Below, piece by piece: positions 8,931 through 16,446 of a stretch of DNA of 64,000 nt (positions are counted from its first letter, which is position 1; every line of letters starts with the position of its first letter). The stretch is from Bacteroidota bacterium (GTDB taxonomy: Bacteria; Bacteroidota; Ignavibacteria; Kryptoniales; JAKASW01): the NCBI GenBank assembly GCA_023480735.1, contig JAMCXB010000052.1, positions 51,461 to 115,460 of the forward strand, written 5' to 3'. The notes beneath the pieces are model-generated. The model searched no databases. It worked only from the letters and a program-made list of their open reading frames with translations, and had not been told where the DNA came from. A program made the translations under genes and the position numbers.

Positions 8931-10401
8931 TGCCCCATTCCTTCAGACGATATTGAAGCCATCGAAGAGAGACGCCAAGTTTCTCGGCGCTTCTGGTGCG
9001 ATTGCCGCCCGTCTCTGCGAGAGTCTTTTCGACAAGCTTTCGCTCAAACTCCTCAAGCGTGAGACCGCTCCTCAGCAGCTCTTCTTCCGAATATTGCTGG
9101 AGCCTCAGGTCCCCTTCCTTCAGCTCCTCGTCAAGCGAGAGAACAACCGCCCTCTCAATCACATTCTGAAGTTCGCGCACGTTTCCATACCAGGGATGCT
9201 CCAGCAGCCTAGACATCGCAGAGGGATGAATACTCCTTACTTTTCGTCCGTGAGTTTCACAGGCTTTTTTCATGAAGTAGTTGATCAATGGAGCTATGTC
9301 TTCCAGCCTGTCGCGCAAAGGCGGGATGTGTATCTCCACGATATTGAGCCTGAAATACAAATCCTCGCGGAAGTTTCCGTTCTTAATCTCGTCGAGCAAA
9401 TTTTTGTTCGTGGCTGCAATGACCCTTATGTCGACTTTCCTCGTCTCGACGTCGCCGAGTCTCCTGATCTCCCTTTCCTGCAGGACGCGAAGAAGCTTAG
9501 CCTGAAGAGCCATCGGCAAATCGCCTGCCTCGTCAAGAAGCAGTGTCCCTCCCTCGGCATACTCCAAAAGGCCCTTCTTATCGGCGTTAGCACCGGTGAA
9601 AGCGCCCCGCTTGTACCCAAATAATTCGCTTTCGAGGAGCTGTTCAGGTATCGCAGAACAGTTTATAGCCATGAATGGCTTGTCTCTTCGTCGTCCCTGG
9701 CTGTGAATTGCGCGAGCGATCAGTTCCTTGCCCGTCCCGCTTTCTCCTGTGATCAGGACGGAAACGTCCGTGTCGACGACTCGCTGCACCAGGTCCAGTA
9801 CGGTCTTCCATCCCTTGCTCTTTCCGACCATTCCGGGGAAGAGATTCGTGCTGCTCACTTCGTTCTTTAAACGATCGTTCTCAGTTTTGAGATTGTCATA
9901 CCTTTTTGCGTTCTCGACTGCGACAGCCGCAAGGTTGCCGAAAACCGCGAGAAACTTAGTCGTTTCGGCGTTGAACTTTCCGCGCGACCTCGTACTGTCC
10001 AGATAGATCGCTCCGGTTGTCCTATCCTGCAGGCGAAGCGGTACGCAAATTATAGACAGTAATTGCTGAGCAACGATGCTCCGTGAGGCTTCGAACCTTT
10101 CATCGCTCAGGGCATCGAAAGTCAATACGGGTTCGCCGGTTGTCAGGACCTTGTTTATCACTGAAGAAGAAGCAGCCGATTCCTCCACGTCTTTCTCGCT
10201 GCTGAAGTTCTTTGCCGCAACGACGTTGAAGTTGTTCTCTGCCGAATCGTCAAGCAGGACGATGAATCCCCGCTCCGCGTCGAGATGAGACATCGCAATT
10301 TCGATGACACTGTCCAAAAGCTCCTGCCGGTCGAGAATCGAATTGATCTTCTGCGCTATTTCATAAAGAACCGCAAAATTATCTTTGGCTTGTTCTGGCA
10401 T
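8917..10401 (-). CDS. GAF-domain sigma-54-dependent transcriptional activator
   Basis: 494 residues. Residues 1-165 form a GAF sensor domain, then a coiled linker, then the AAA+ domain with Walker A GESGTGKE (219-226), the sigma-54 contact loop GAFTGA (266-271) and Walker B LLLDEAGDL. The C-terminal 45 residues are a Fis-type helix-turn-helix (TRSAEKLGVSLRWLQYRL). There is no receiver domain, so activity should depend on a GAF ligand or on a partner such as the overlapping Ser/Thr kinase. It activates promoters recognised by sigma-54; no target site was identified in the window. It follows the lipoprotein gene by 10 bases. Confidence 0.92.
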   Translation of the reverse strand: MPEQAKDNFAVLYEIAQKINSILDRQELLDSVIEIAMSHLDAERGFIVLLDDSAENNFNVVAAKNFSSEKDVEESAASSSVINKVLTTGEPVLTFDALSDERFEASRSIVAQQLLSIICVPLRLQDRTTGAIYLDSTRSRGKFNAETTKFLAVFGNLAAVAVENAKRYDNLKTENDRLKNEVSSTNLFPGMVGKSKGWKTVLDLVQRVVDTDVSVLITGESGTGKELIARAIHSQGRRRDKPFMAINCSAIPEQLLESELFGYKRGAFTGANADKKGLLEYAEGGTLLLDEAGDLPMALQAKLLRVLQEREIRRLGDVETRKVDIRVIAATNKNLLDEIKNGNFREDLYFRLNIVEIHIPPLRDRLEDIAPLINYFMKKACETHGRKVRSIHPSAMSRLLEHPWYGNVRELQNVIERAVVLSLDEELKEGDLRLQQYSEEELLRSGLTLEEFERKLVEKTLAETGGNRTRSAEKLGVSLRWLQYRLKEWGIGGR

Positions 10402-10411
10402 GCTTTCTCTC

Positions 10412-11395
10412 TTAAGGCACCACGAAGGATGCTTCTTTTGAACGTGAACTGTTGCCGAAATCGTCTACCACCGCCGCAGTCCAAAAGTACGTCCCACTGG
10501 GCAGTGTTCCGGGATATGTATACGACACGTCCGAAGAGCTCAAACCGGACATAGACCAGACGACCGTTTGAGTACCTCCTGCAAGGCTGACCACCTGCAG
10601 CTGATATGTGTAATTATACGATATACTCGGCGGGTTCCAATCGAAGGCGGGAGTTGCCGTGGTGGTATCAAGACTGGTGGGAAACGTCGGAGTCGCTTCC
10701 GGTTCGATTATTCTCGAGACATAGAAACCCGCACTCTGTCCCACTGCACCGGCTCTGTCCACGGCTGATACGATGAGTTCTTTCCCGACAAGCCACTGCA
10801 GATCCTGGTTAGGCAGCTGCGTGGCGTCTATATTTGCCTGAAAATCCTTGTCGGTCAGGGAGTAGTTCATCGTGAAAGCAAGGGAATCTACCTGCACATA
10901 GATAGAGTCGATATCTCCGATGCCGTCAGGGTCCACGACATTCGCCGTAACCAGCGCGGAATAAACCGGGCCCGGCCACCACTGGTCTATTTTACTCGTT
11001 ACGACTCCCGCATTGCCCACCTGCGGTAACGCATCAATATGAATCTCTTCATCATACGTCTTCCCGGTCTGGAGAGCAATATTCAGTGTGTCGGAGAGAT
11101 ATGAGGGCTTGGTTACAATGATAGTGGCGTTTCCGGACGGAGCATTTGAAAACTTAAAACTTCCGTCGGAGGCGGTATACTGGGCTTCACCGGTCTGTTC
11201 GATCGTAACCAGTGCTTGAGGGATTCCCGTGTACGGCGGGCTCAACGACAATACTTTTCCCGTCAAAACACCGGTCGGACTATAATTCGGTGACATTGGG
11301 TCAAGGGGATTGCCGTGCGGAGCATCCGGTGCACATCCGGAAATAATCAGGCACAGTGTAACCAGCATCAAAAGGGGGCGCGTCTTTCTCCTCAT
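10412..11395 (-). CDS. Lipoprotein with carboxypeptidase-regulatory-like domain
   Basis: 327 residues with a lipoprotein signal peptide (lipobox ISGC near residue 21), so it should be anchored to a membrane by a lipidated Cys. Residues about 40-115 look like a carboxypeptidase-regulatory-like beta-sandwich (LTGKVLSLSPPYTG start, SDGSFKFSNAPSG). The C-terminal region carries a fibronectin III-like fold (TYQLQVVSL, SGTYFWTAAVVDD). The AAGGAG motif directly touches the ATG at 11395, tighter than usual spacing. It seems to be the first gene of the operon with the sigma-54 activator and the kinase. Function unknown; a surface sensor or scaffold is possible. Confidence 0.75.
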   Translation of the reverse strand: MRRKTRPLLMLVTLCLIISGCAPDAPHGNPLDPMSPNYSPTGVLTGKVLSLSPPYTGIPQALVTIEQTGEAQYTASDGSFKFSNAPSGNATIIVTKPSYLSDTLNIALQTGKTYDEEIHIDALPQVGNAGVVTSKIDQWWPGPVYSALVTANVVDPDGIGDIDSIYVQVDSLAFTMNYSLTDKDFQANIDATQLPNQDLQWLVGKELIVSAVDRAGAVGQSAGFYVSRIIEPEATPTFPTSLDTTTATPAFDWNPPSISYNYTYQLQVVSLAGGTQTVVWSMSGLSSSDVSYTYPGTLPSGTYFWTAAVVDDFGNSSRSKEASFVVP

Positions 11396-11735
11396 CTCCT
11401 TCTACTCTTACAGGTTTAGTTTATCAATGAAGGTGCGCAAAATCAAGGTTAGAGCAGGTAAGAAAAAGACCGTTTCATCCCGCGGCTCGCGCAAGAACCG
11501 GGAGAACCGCAGGATCCGGGAATGACTGCTTATCCGGCCGGCATGGATTTGCGGCCCGAGGAAATTCCAGCGCCTGCAACTGCCGGAAGATTCAGATCTG
11601 CAAGAAATCGGATTGAACGCGCCTCTGCTTTCATCGATACTCGAAAGCTCTCGACACAACACGGTATTACGGAAGGCATAGGTTTCATAAAGCGAGTTTG
11701 GAGTGTCAAGAATGACCTATGGATTAGCATTTGAC
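11396..11735. other. Intergenic stretch without a supported gene
   Basis: Region between the flgM terminator and the lipoprotein gene. A short very basic plus-strand frame (ATG at 11428, about 32 codons) lacks a ribosome site and is not called. The promoter of the lipoprotein-kinase operon should lie here. Confidence 0.4.
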
Positions 11736-11741
11736 AGAAAA

Positions 11742-11765
11742 AAGCCGGGATCTAACTCCCGGCTT
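11742..11765 (-). terminator. Rho-independent terminator of the flagellar cluster
   Basis: Perfect 9-bp stem (AAGCCGGGA with TCCCGGCTT, 6-base loop) followed on the minus strand by a run of T (TTTTTTCTG). It lies about 60 bases after the flgM stop codon. Confidence 0.88.
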
Positions 11766-11825
11766 AAAACTCACTACATCCTCCTCCTGAGGATTAGTTG
11801 GTCCAAAAAAGGCTAAAGGATGGAA

Positions 11826-12089
11826 CTATTTGGATTGAATCACTTTCACGAGCGAATTGGCTACCGAATTAAGAACTTCATCGGAGTTATAGAACCCACT
11901 CTCAACCTTTCCCCGTATGTCGGAAAGTCTGTTCTGCATTTGGACTTCATGTAGCTTCTTCGCCTCGGATGAAAGCTCCACCTTATCGCTAACATTTTGA
12001 GACGTATTTTCTTCCGATGAATCCACTTTTTTCTTGACTTCCTTCGTGTTACCCAGACTGGGCATCGGATCAATTGGACTAATAGCCAT
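11826..12089 (-). CDS. flgM: FlgM-like anti-sigma-28 factor
   Basis: 87 residues with the FlgM C-terminal pattern: DKVELSSEAKKL, then RLSDIRGKVESG and a final helix (DEVLNSVANSLVKVI). FlgM binds sigma-28 (FliA) and holds it inactive until it is exported through the finished hook-basal body, so late flagellar genes come on in order. The ATG at 12089 follows AAGGAGG with 5-base spacing, an excellent ribosome site. The start overlaps the end of the upstream flgN-like gene by 11 bases. The neighbours flagellin, fliS and fliD support the call, and the flagellin promoter here is of sigma-28 type. Confidence 0.85.
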   Translation of the reverse strand: MAISPIDPMPSLGNTKEVKKKVDSSEENTSQNVSDKVELSSEAKKLHEVQMQNRLSDIRGKVESGFYNSDEVLNSVANSLVKVIQSK

Positions 12090-12438
12090 AGCGCCCTCCT
12101 TGTATCTTATAAGCGGCAATATCCCTGGCACCTTTTACCTTCGCCAATTCTTTCAATAACGATGATAATTTGGCGTTAATGCCGCCTATCGCTTCTAAAG
12201 TATCATTTTCAATATTCTTCACTACCAAGTTCATCTCATCCTTTATATCGGAACTTGCCAACGAAACTTTAGCGTCCCTAAGCTCCCTGAGGGCCTCTAT
12301 CAATGCGACCCGTTCACCTGTAAGCCTGACAGATTCCCCAAGATTGCCCTCAGCCACACCCGCCTTTATCCTGGCAGCATTGGCAGACAATCCTTTGAGG
12401 ATTTCCATCACCTGCTTTTCCGCATTCTTATCATTCAT
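12079..12438 (-). CDS. FlgN-like flagellar export chaperone (probable)
   Basis: A 119-residue, mostly alpha-helical protein with no signal peptide, placed between fliD and flgM. Size, helical heptad pattern and position match FlgN, the chaperone that delivers the hook-filament junction proteins FlgK and FlgL to the export gate. Sequence motifs in FlgN are weak, so the call rests mainly on context. The start ATG (12438) has no strong ribosome site. flgM begins inside its 3' end, suggesting coupled translation. Confidence 0.55.
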   Translation of the reverse strand: MNDKNAEKQVMEILKGLSANAARIKAGVAEGNLGESVRLTGERVALIEALRELRDAKVSLASSDIKDEMNLVVKNIENDTLEAIGGINAKLSSLLKELAKVKGARDIAAYKIQGGRYGY

Positions 12439-12478
12439 ATTGGCGACCGATATAATAAGGGCGTCTTCTCATGAAAAT

Positions 12479-13969
12479 TCAAACCACCATTCCACTGGAC
12501 TGCATTCCGCTCCAAATATTGTTCAGATTAGACTGGGTTTGATTTAGTTGTATGAGCATGGATTCGTAGGCAGAATACTGCTGTCTCATCGCATTCGCCT
12601 GAATATTGATATTTGCCTGCATGGATTGGATCTGATTGCTCATTGCGGACACCTGATCCTGGGCGCCATTTATCTTCTGATCCATCACTCCGCCAGGCTG
12701 GGTAAACTGGCTGAGCAAATTATCAAGCTGGACCGCAACTCCGTCGGAGGAATTAAACAGGTCGATCACTGCGTTTGGATTGGAATTGAGGGCGTCAGTG
12801 AACTTTGTCTGATCGCTGATCGAAAGCGTCCCGTCATTGCCCAGGGTTATGCCGATTGAGCTCAGATTGTTCGGGTTGCCGCTCTGCGCGGAGGTGACCT
12901 GCCCCATCACAATATCCTGGAGCGACATCTGTAGATTCATAAATGTCACATCACCTGCAAGGGGAGCGCGCGATACACTGGTACTCCCGTCCGAAGCAGT
13001 AGTTGTCGTATCGTTGATATTCTGGTTTAAAGCACTGATTGCAGAGTTGTAAGCGCTAATGAAGCTGTTGACCGTCGATTGGATCGAACTGGTGTCGGCC
13101 CCTATCGTTAGAGTAACCGGGTTGTCAGTGGGCTGTTGTACGGCAGCAAGGCTGAGAGTCACGCCAGTCAGAACATCATTGACAGTGTTAGAGCCTCTTA
13201 CAATCTGGATTCCGTCAAGAGTGAAATTCGCGTCGAGGGAATTGACCGAGCTATTGACAAACCCTGCGCCTGTAGATGTAGAGGCGGTCCTTGAACTTAT
13301 AACGGTGCTCGTCCATCCTACGCTCGCAGCCAAATTGCCCGTCACGTCCGCGACGCTGATGGCGTTCGCAGATCCGCTGTTGGTGCTCTGAAACACGAGT
13401 CTCGCCGTTGTGCTTGTGTCGTTCACGACGGACGCCGTGACACCTATGCCCGCTGAATTTACGGCAGAAGCAATGTTCGCGAACACAGTCGAATTCGTAT
13501 CCCCGGCGGTGACGTTGACATTCACATTCGTCGTGGTGCCATCAACAGTAACCCCAAATGTGAAAGTGCCGGCGCCTGTCGCAGTGGAGATATCGGTGCC
13601 GGATTGGGTAAGCTGACTCGACACGAGAGTATCGTTTTTCGCCAGCTGCGTCACGAGGATAGAGTGCGTGCCGGGGGTCGCGGTGGCCTGGGCGGTTGCC
13701 GTAATAATCGACGTATTGGAAGAAGTTGCAGCCTTTGCTGCAAGAGGCGTAAGCGTTCCCACAGAGCCGAGACTGGCCGCCTGCGTCTGTAGGCTCGAAA
13801 AATTCTTCTTCAGACTCTGATATAGCGTAATCAGCGAATTTATCTGTGATTGCTGAGACTGCAGTGTGTTAACTGGACCGCTTATCGATTGCACATACAT
13901 CGCTACAAGCTGGTCGACTGCGCTGGACGAATTTGAATTTGTATTTAGTGAAGGAATAGATATGGACAT
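12479..13969 (-). CDS. fliD: Flagellar cap protein FliD (hook-associated protein 2)
   Basis: 496 residues. The N-terminus (VDQLVAMYVQSISGPVNTLQSQQSQINS) and a long C-terminal coiled coil (MDQKINGAQDQV... SAYESMLIQLNQTQSNL) are the FliD_N and FliD_C parts; a Ser/Thr-rich beta region fills the middle. FliD forms the pentameric cap at the filament tip that folds incoming flagellin, and it can also act as an adhesin. GGAGAAG precedes the ATG. fliS lies 15 bases upstream and the flgN-like gene 40 bases downstream. Confidence 0.92.
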   Translation of the reverse strand: MSISIPSLNTNSNSSSAVDQLVAMYVQSISGPVNTLQSQQSQINSLITLYQSLKKNFSSLQTQAASLGSVGTLTPLAAKAATSSNTSIITATAQATATPGTHSILVTQLAKNDTLVSSQLTQSGTDISTATGAGTFTFGVTVDGTTTNVNVNVTAGDTNSTVFANIASAVNSAGIGVTASVVNDTSTTARLVFQSTNSGSANAISVADVTGNLAASVGWTSTVISSRTASTSTGAGFVNSSVNSLDANFTLDGIQIVRGSNTVNDVLTGVTLSLAAVQQPTDNPVTLTIGADTSSIQSTVNSFISAYNSAISALNQNINDTTTTASDGSTSVSRAPLAGDVTFMNLQMSLQDIVMGQVTSAQSGNPNNLSSIGITLGNDGTLSISDQTKFTDALNSNPNAVIDLFNSSDGVAVQLDNLLSQFTQPGGVMDQKINGAQDQVSAMSNQIQSMQANINIQANAMRQQYSAYESMLIQLNQTQSNLNNIWSGMQSSGMVV

Positions 13970-13984
13970 ATGCTTCTCCTGCTC

Positions 13985-14308
13985 CTATGACAATTTGAAG
14001 GCTTGTGCCCACGCTGACCGGAGTTCACTGATATGCTTTTCGATCTCCTCAAAATTCCCCTTCTTCGACTCAGTCTGACAGTACCTGTAAATGCGGAAAA
14101 AGCCGAGAGAAACTTCCTTGTAATCAAAATTTAAGGAGGCGATGAGCTGAGTCAGGCCCGCATTGACCTTGTCAGTGTCACGCTTTCTGCAATTGACGAT
14201 AACATAGTCATACACTTTAAGAATCAACTGAACGGGTGTAAGGCTCATTATCTCGTTTGCCTTATATCCCGCAAAGGCACTTTTCGGTCTGTATGTCATG
14301 GTCTCCAT
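13985..14308 (-). CDS. fliS: Flagellin export chaperone FliS
   Basis: 107 residues, the usual FliS length, with the family pattern AFAGYKANEIMSLTPVQLILKVYDYVI and a four-helix profile. FliS binds the disordered C-terminus of flagellin in the cytoplasm to stop premature polymerisation. ATG at 14308 with AAGGTG at 6-base spacing; a second in-frame ATG (14299) has GGAG close by. Order flagellin-fliS-fliD is as expected for a filament operon. Confidence 0.9.
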   Translation of the reverse strand: METMTYRPKSAFAGYKANEIMSLTPVQLILKVYDYVIVNCRKRDTDKVNAGLTQLIASLNFDYKEVSLGFFRIYRYCQTESKKGNFEEIEKHISELRSAWAQAFKLS

Positions 14309-14364
14309 GAATTCACCTTAAGTAACGGCTTCAATAATGATGACGGTTCAAAGATTAGGGAGGT

Positions 14365-14395
14365 GAAGCACTCCACCTTTTGGGAGGAGTGCTTC
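14365..14395 (-). terminator. Hairpin after the flagellin gene
   Basis: A 10-bp perfect stem (GAAGCACTCC with GGAGTGCTTC) just after the flagellin stop. No T run follows, so it may be an mRNA-stabilising or partial terminator that sets flagellin above fliS/fliD. Confidence 0.5.
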
Positions 14396-14406
14396 CCTCA
14401 GACGGT

Positions 14407-15234
14407 TTACTGGAACAACTTCAGGATGCCGCTTGGTTGGGCATTCGCCTGTGCCAACTGCACAGTAGCCGTTTGCTCCAGAATCTGGAGCTTGGTGGCA
14501 GTCACCTGCGCTTGAGCAATATCAGCGTTCATTATCTGGCTGTATGCAGCCTGCGTGTTTGTAATCGAAGTCTGCAAAACCTGCTGTTTAAAGCTCAAAC
14601 GAGATTCAAGAGAACCAACATACTGTAACGCAGAAGAGACAGTATTGATCGCAGCGTCAACGCTGGTAAGCGCCGATGCGATATTGACTGTGGTCAATCC
14701 TGTCAGGCCAAGAGACGATGAGTCGACGGCGGTCGAAAGAGATACAGACAGAGTATCACCGCTGTCGGCACCTACCTGGAAGCTCTTTCCTGTGAAGGAT
14801 GCGTCCAGTAACGCCTGACCATTGAACTTGGTCTCGGAAATCGTTTGACCAACCTCGTTCAGGTAATCATTTGCCTGAGTAACAATCGCTCCGAGCTCGT
14901 CGGAGCCTAGTCCGGCGTTACCCGCCTCCGTTACCAACGTCTTGATGTTAACGAGGATGTTGTTGATTGCCTGGAGACCTCCTTCAGCGGTAGAAAGAAC
15001 GCTCTGAGCATCACCAACGTTCGTAAGAGCCTGGGTCAAACCTGCCGCGCGTGCCGAAAGTTTCGTGCCGATCGTATATCCGGCGGGGTCGTCTCCCACG
15101 CTGTTGATACGATTACCGGTAGCAAGTTGAAGCTGGACTGTTTGGAGCTGTTGGTTGATGTTGTTCAGCGCATTGTAAGCGTTCATTGCGCCGATGTTGG
15201 TCGATATGCGGAACCCATACTGATAATCCGCCAT
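14407..15234 (-). CDS. fliC: Flagellin
   Basis: 275 residues, short for a flagellin. The conserved N-terminal D0/D1 part (STNIGAMNAYNALNNINQQL, then GNRINSVGDDPAGYTIG) and C-terminal D1/D0 part (ESRLSFKQQVLQ, NADIAQAQVTATKLQILEQTA) are complete; the variable surface domain is small (about 90 residues). The start has GGAGG before the ATG. A sigma-28 promoter lies about 100 bases upstream. It is the only flagellin in the window. The flanking glycosyltransferase could modify it, but that is inference from position only. Confidence 0.95.
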   Translation of the reverse strand: MADYQYGFRISTNIGAMNAYNALNNINQQLQTVQLQLATGNRINSVGDDPAGYTIGTKLSARAAGLTQALTNVGDAQSVLSTAEGGLQAINNILVNIKTLVTEAGNAGLGSDELGAIVTQANDYLNEVGQTISETKFNGQALLDASFTGKSFQVGADSGDTLSVSLSTAVDSSSLGLTGLTTVNIASALTSVDAAINTVSSALQYVGSLESRLSFKQQVLQTSITNTQAAYSQIMNADIAQAQVTATKLQILEQTATVQLAQANAQPSGILKLFQ

Positions 15235-15339
15235 GGTGTGTTACCTCCGTGTTGTTTTTTTCGCGGCGTCCATGCCGCAAGAGGAGTCTCAAAAGCCGGC
15301 TTCCGACGGTGCTCCTCTCGCCATCGTGCCTTAGCTATA

Positions 15340-15366
15340 GTATCGGAATTGTCTTACTGAACTTTA
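15340..15366 (-). promoter_or_regulatory. Sigma-28 (FliA) promoter of flagellin
   Basis: Read on the minus strand: TAAAGTTC, exactly 11 bases, then TCCGATAC. The FliA consensus is TAAAGTTT-N11-GCCGATAA, so 13 of 16 positions match with perfect spacing. It implies a leader of about 100 bases containing a GCGGC/GCCGC hairpin before the flagellin ribosome site. Confidence 0.85.
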
Positions 15367-15417
15367 ACGCGTTTTTCCCCGCAAATTCAACGCAAATCAG
15401 CGCTATTTGCCCGAAAA

Positions 15418-16410
15418 TCAGGCCTTCAACACCATCTCACAGGCGTCGATCAGCTCCTCGAGCTGCGTGCCTATTCGCAGGCTGTCGCTGCGCGTCGCTC
15501 GTATTCTAACGAGATATCTGTGGCCTTCCGCTATCCGGTTCAACGAAAGATAAGAAACGGCGGCAACGTACATTGAGATTACGTTGTCCGGATTGATCCG
15601 CAGGCTGGTATCCGCATTTTGGATCGCCGATGCGTAGTCATTCTTCTCAAGCGCAAGTTGAGAAATCTTCATGTAAAGTTTGTCGAGTATCGCCGGGCCA
15701 AGCTTACCATAATCCATGCCGAGTACGCCGGTCAGTTCGACATGAGCTTCGCTGCGCTTACCGATGCTCATCAGCGTTGCACCAAGCTGGTAATGGAAAT
15801 ACGGCTCTGCCGGGGATTTCGAAATTGCTTCGCGCAGCATCTTGAGATTTCTGTCGGCACGCCTTTCCTTTCCCTGAACGACCATGCTCGAGTACCCATG
15901 ATGAGCTATTATCAGGTCAGAACTGAATATCTTCCCGCCAGCCCTTTCAATCGACGGCCGGACCTGTTCGTGTATCGGCATGGTGTACCGGTACTCTTTT
16001 CTATTGCGAAATAACCGGACTATCCTTGAATCGTCATAATTGGCCGCGTCCCCTTCAGGCAATTCACTTCTGACAGTCACTTCAAAACCATCCGCTTCCA
16101 TAGTACCTGCCGTTTCCGGAATCCTGCGCCTGGTCGCGTCCGGAAGCTCTTCGTCTGCATCGAGTACGAGGATCCAGTCTCCCGAAGCATGGTCGAGCGA
16201 GACATTTCTCGCCTCTGCAAAATCGTAATGCCACTCGTGGGCGATGACTTTTGCACCGAACCCTTCTGCAATTTCTACAGTGGAGTCGGAAGACCCGGTG
16301 TCCACGACGACGATTTCGTCGACGACTCCGCGCGTACTCTGAAGGCAGCTTGCGAGGGACCCCTCCTCGTTCTTCACGATCATGCATAGGGAAATCTTGG
16401 TATGATTCAT
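15418..16410 (-). CDS. Family 2 glycosyltransferase with TPR-like tail
   Basis: 330 residues. The first 230 are a GT-A fold family 2 glycosyltransferase: SLCMIVKNEEGSLASCL at the N-terminus, VDTGSSDSTVEIA, and the metal-binding DxD in LVLDADEELP. The rest is helical with TPR-like repeats (FHYQLGATLMSIGKRSEA, YASAIQNADTSLRINPD), the architecture of SunS-like and flagellin-associated transferases. Cytoplasmic, no membrane segments. It sits directly upstream of flagellin, which suggests but does not prove flagellar glycosylation. ATG at 16410, GGAG only two bases away. Confidence 0.85.
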   Translation of the reverse strand: MNHTKISLCMIVKNEEGSLASCLQSTRGVVDEIVVVDTGSSDSTVEIAEGFGAKVIAHEWHYDFAEARNVSLDHASGDWILVLDADEELPDATRRRIPETAGTMEADGFEVTVRSELPEGDAANYDDSRIVRLFRNRKEYRYTMPIHEQVRPSIERAGGKIFSSDLIIAHHGYSSMVVQGKERRADRNLKMLREAISKSPAEPYFHYQLGATLMSIGKRSEAHVELTGVLGMDYGKLGPAILDKLYMKISQLALEKNDYASAIQNADTSLRINPDNVISMYVAAVSYLSLNRIAEGHRYLVRIRATRSDSLRIGTQLEELIDACEMVLKA

Positions 16411-16446
16411 GGCTCCGGCCGCATTTGGTTGAAAGGGAATATCCTA

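Noticed and set aside
11428..11525. Small very basic plus-strand peptide gene
   Set aside because: No ribosome site, lies in the upstream region of a minus-strand operon, and no family resemblance.
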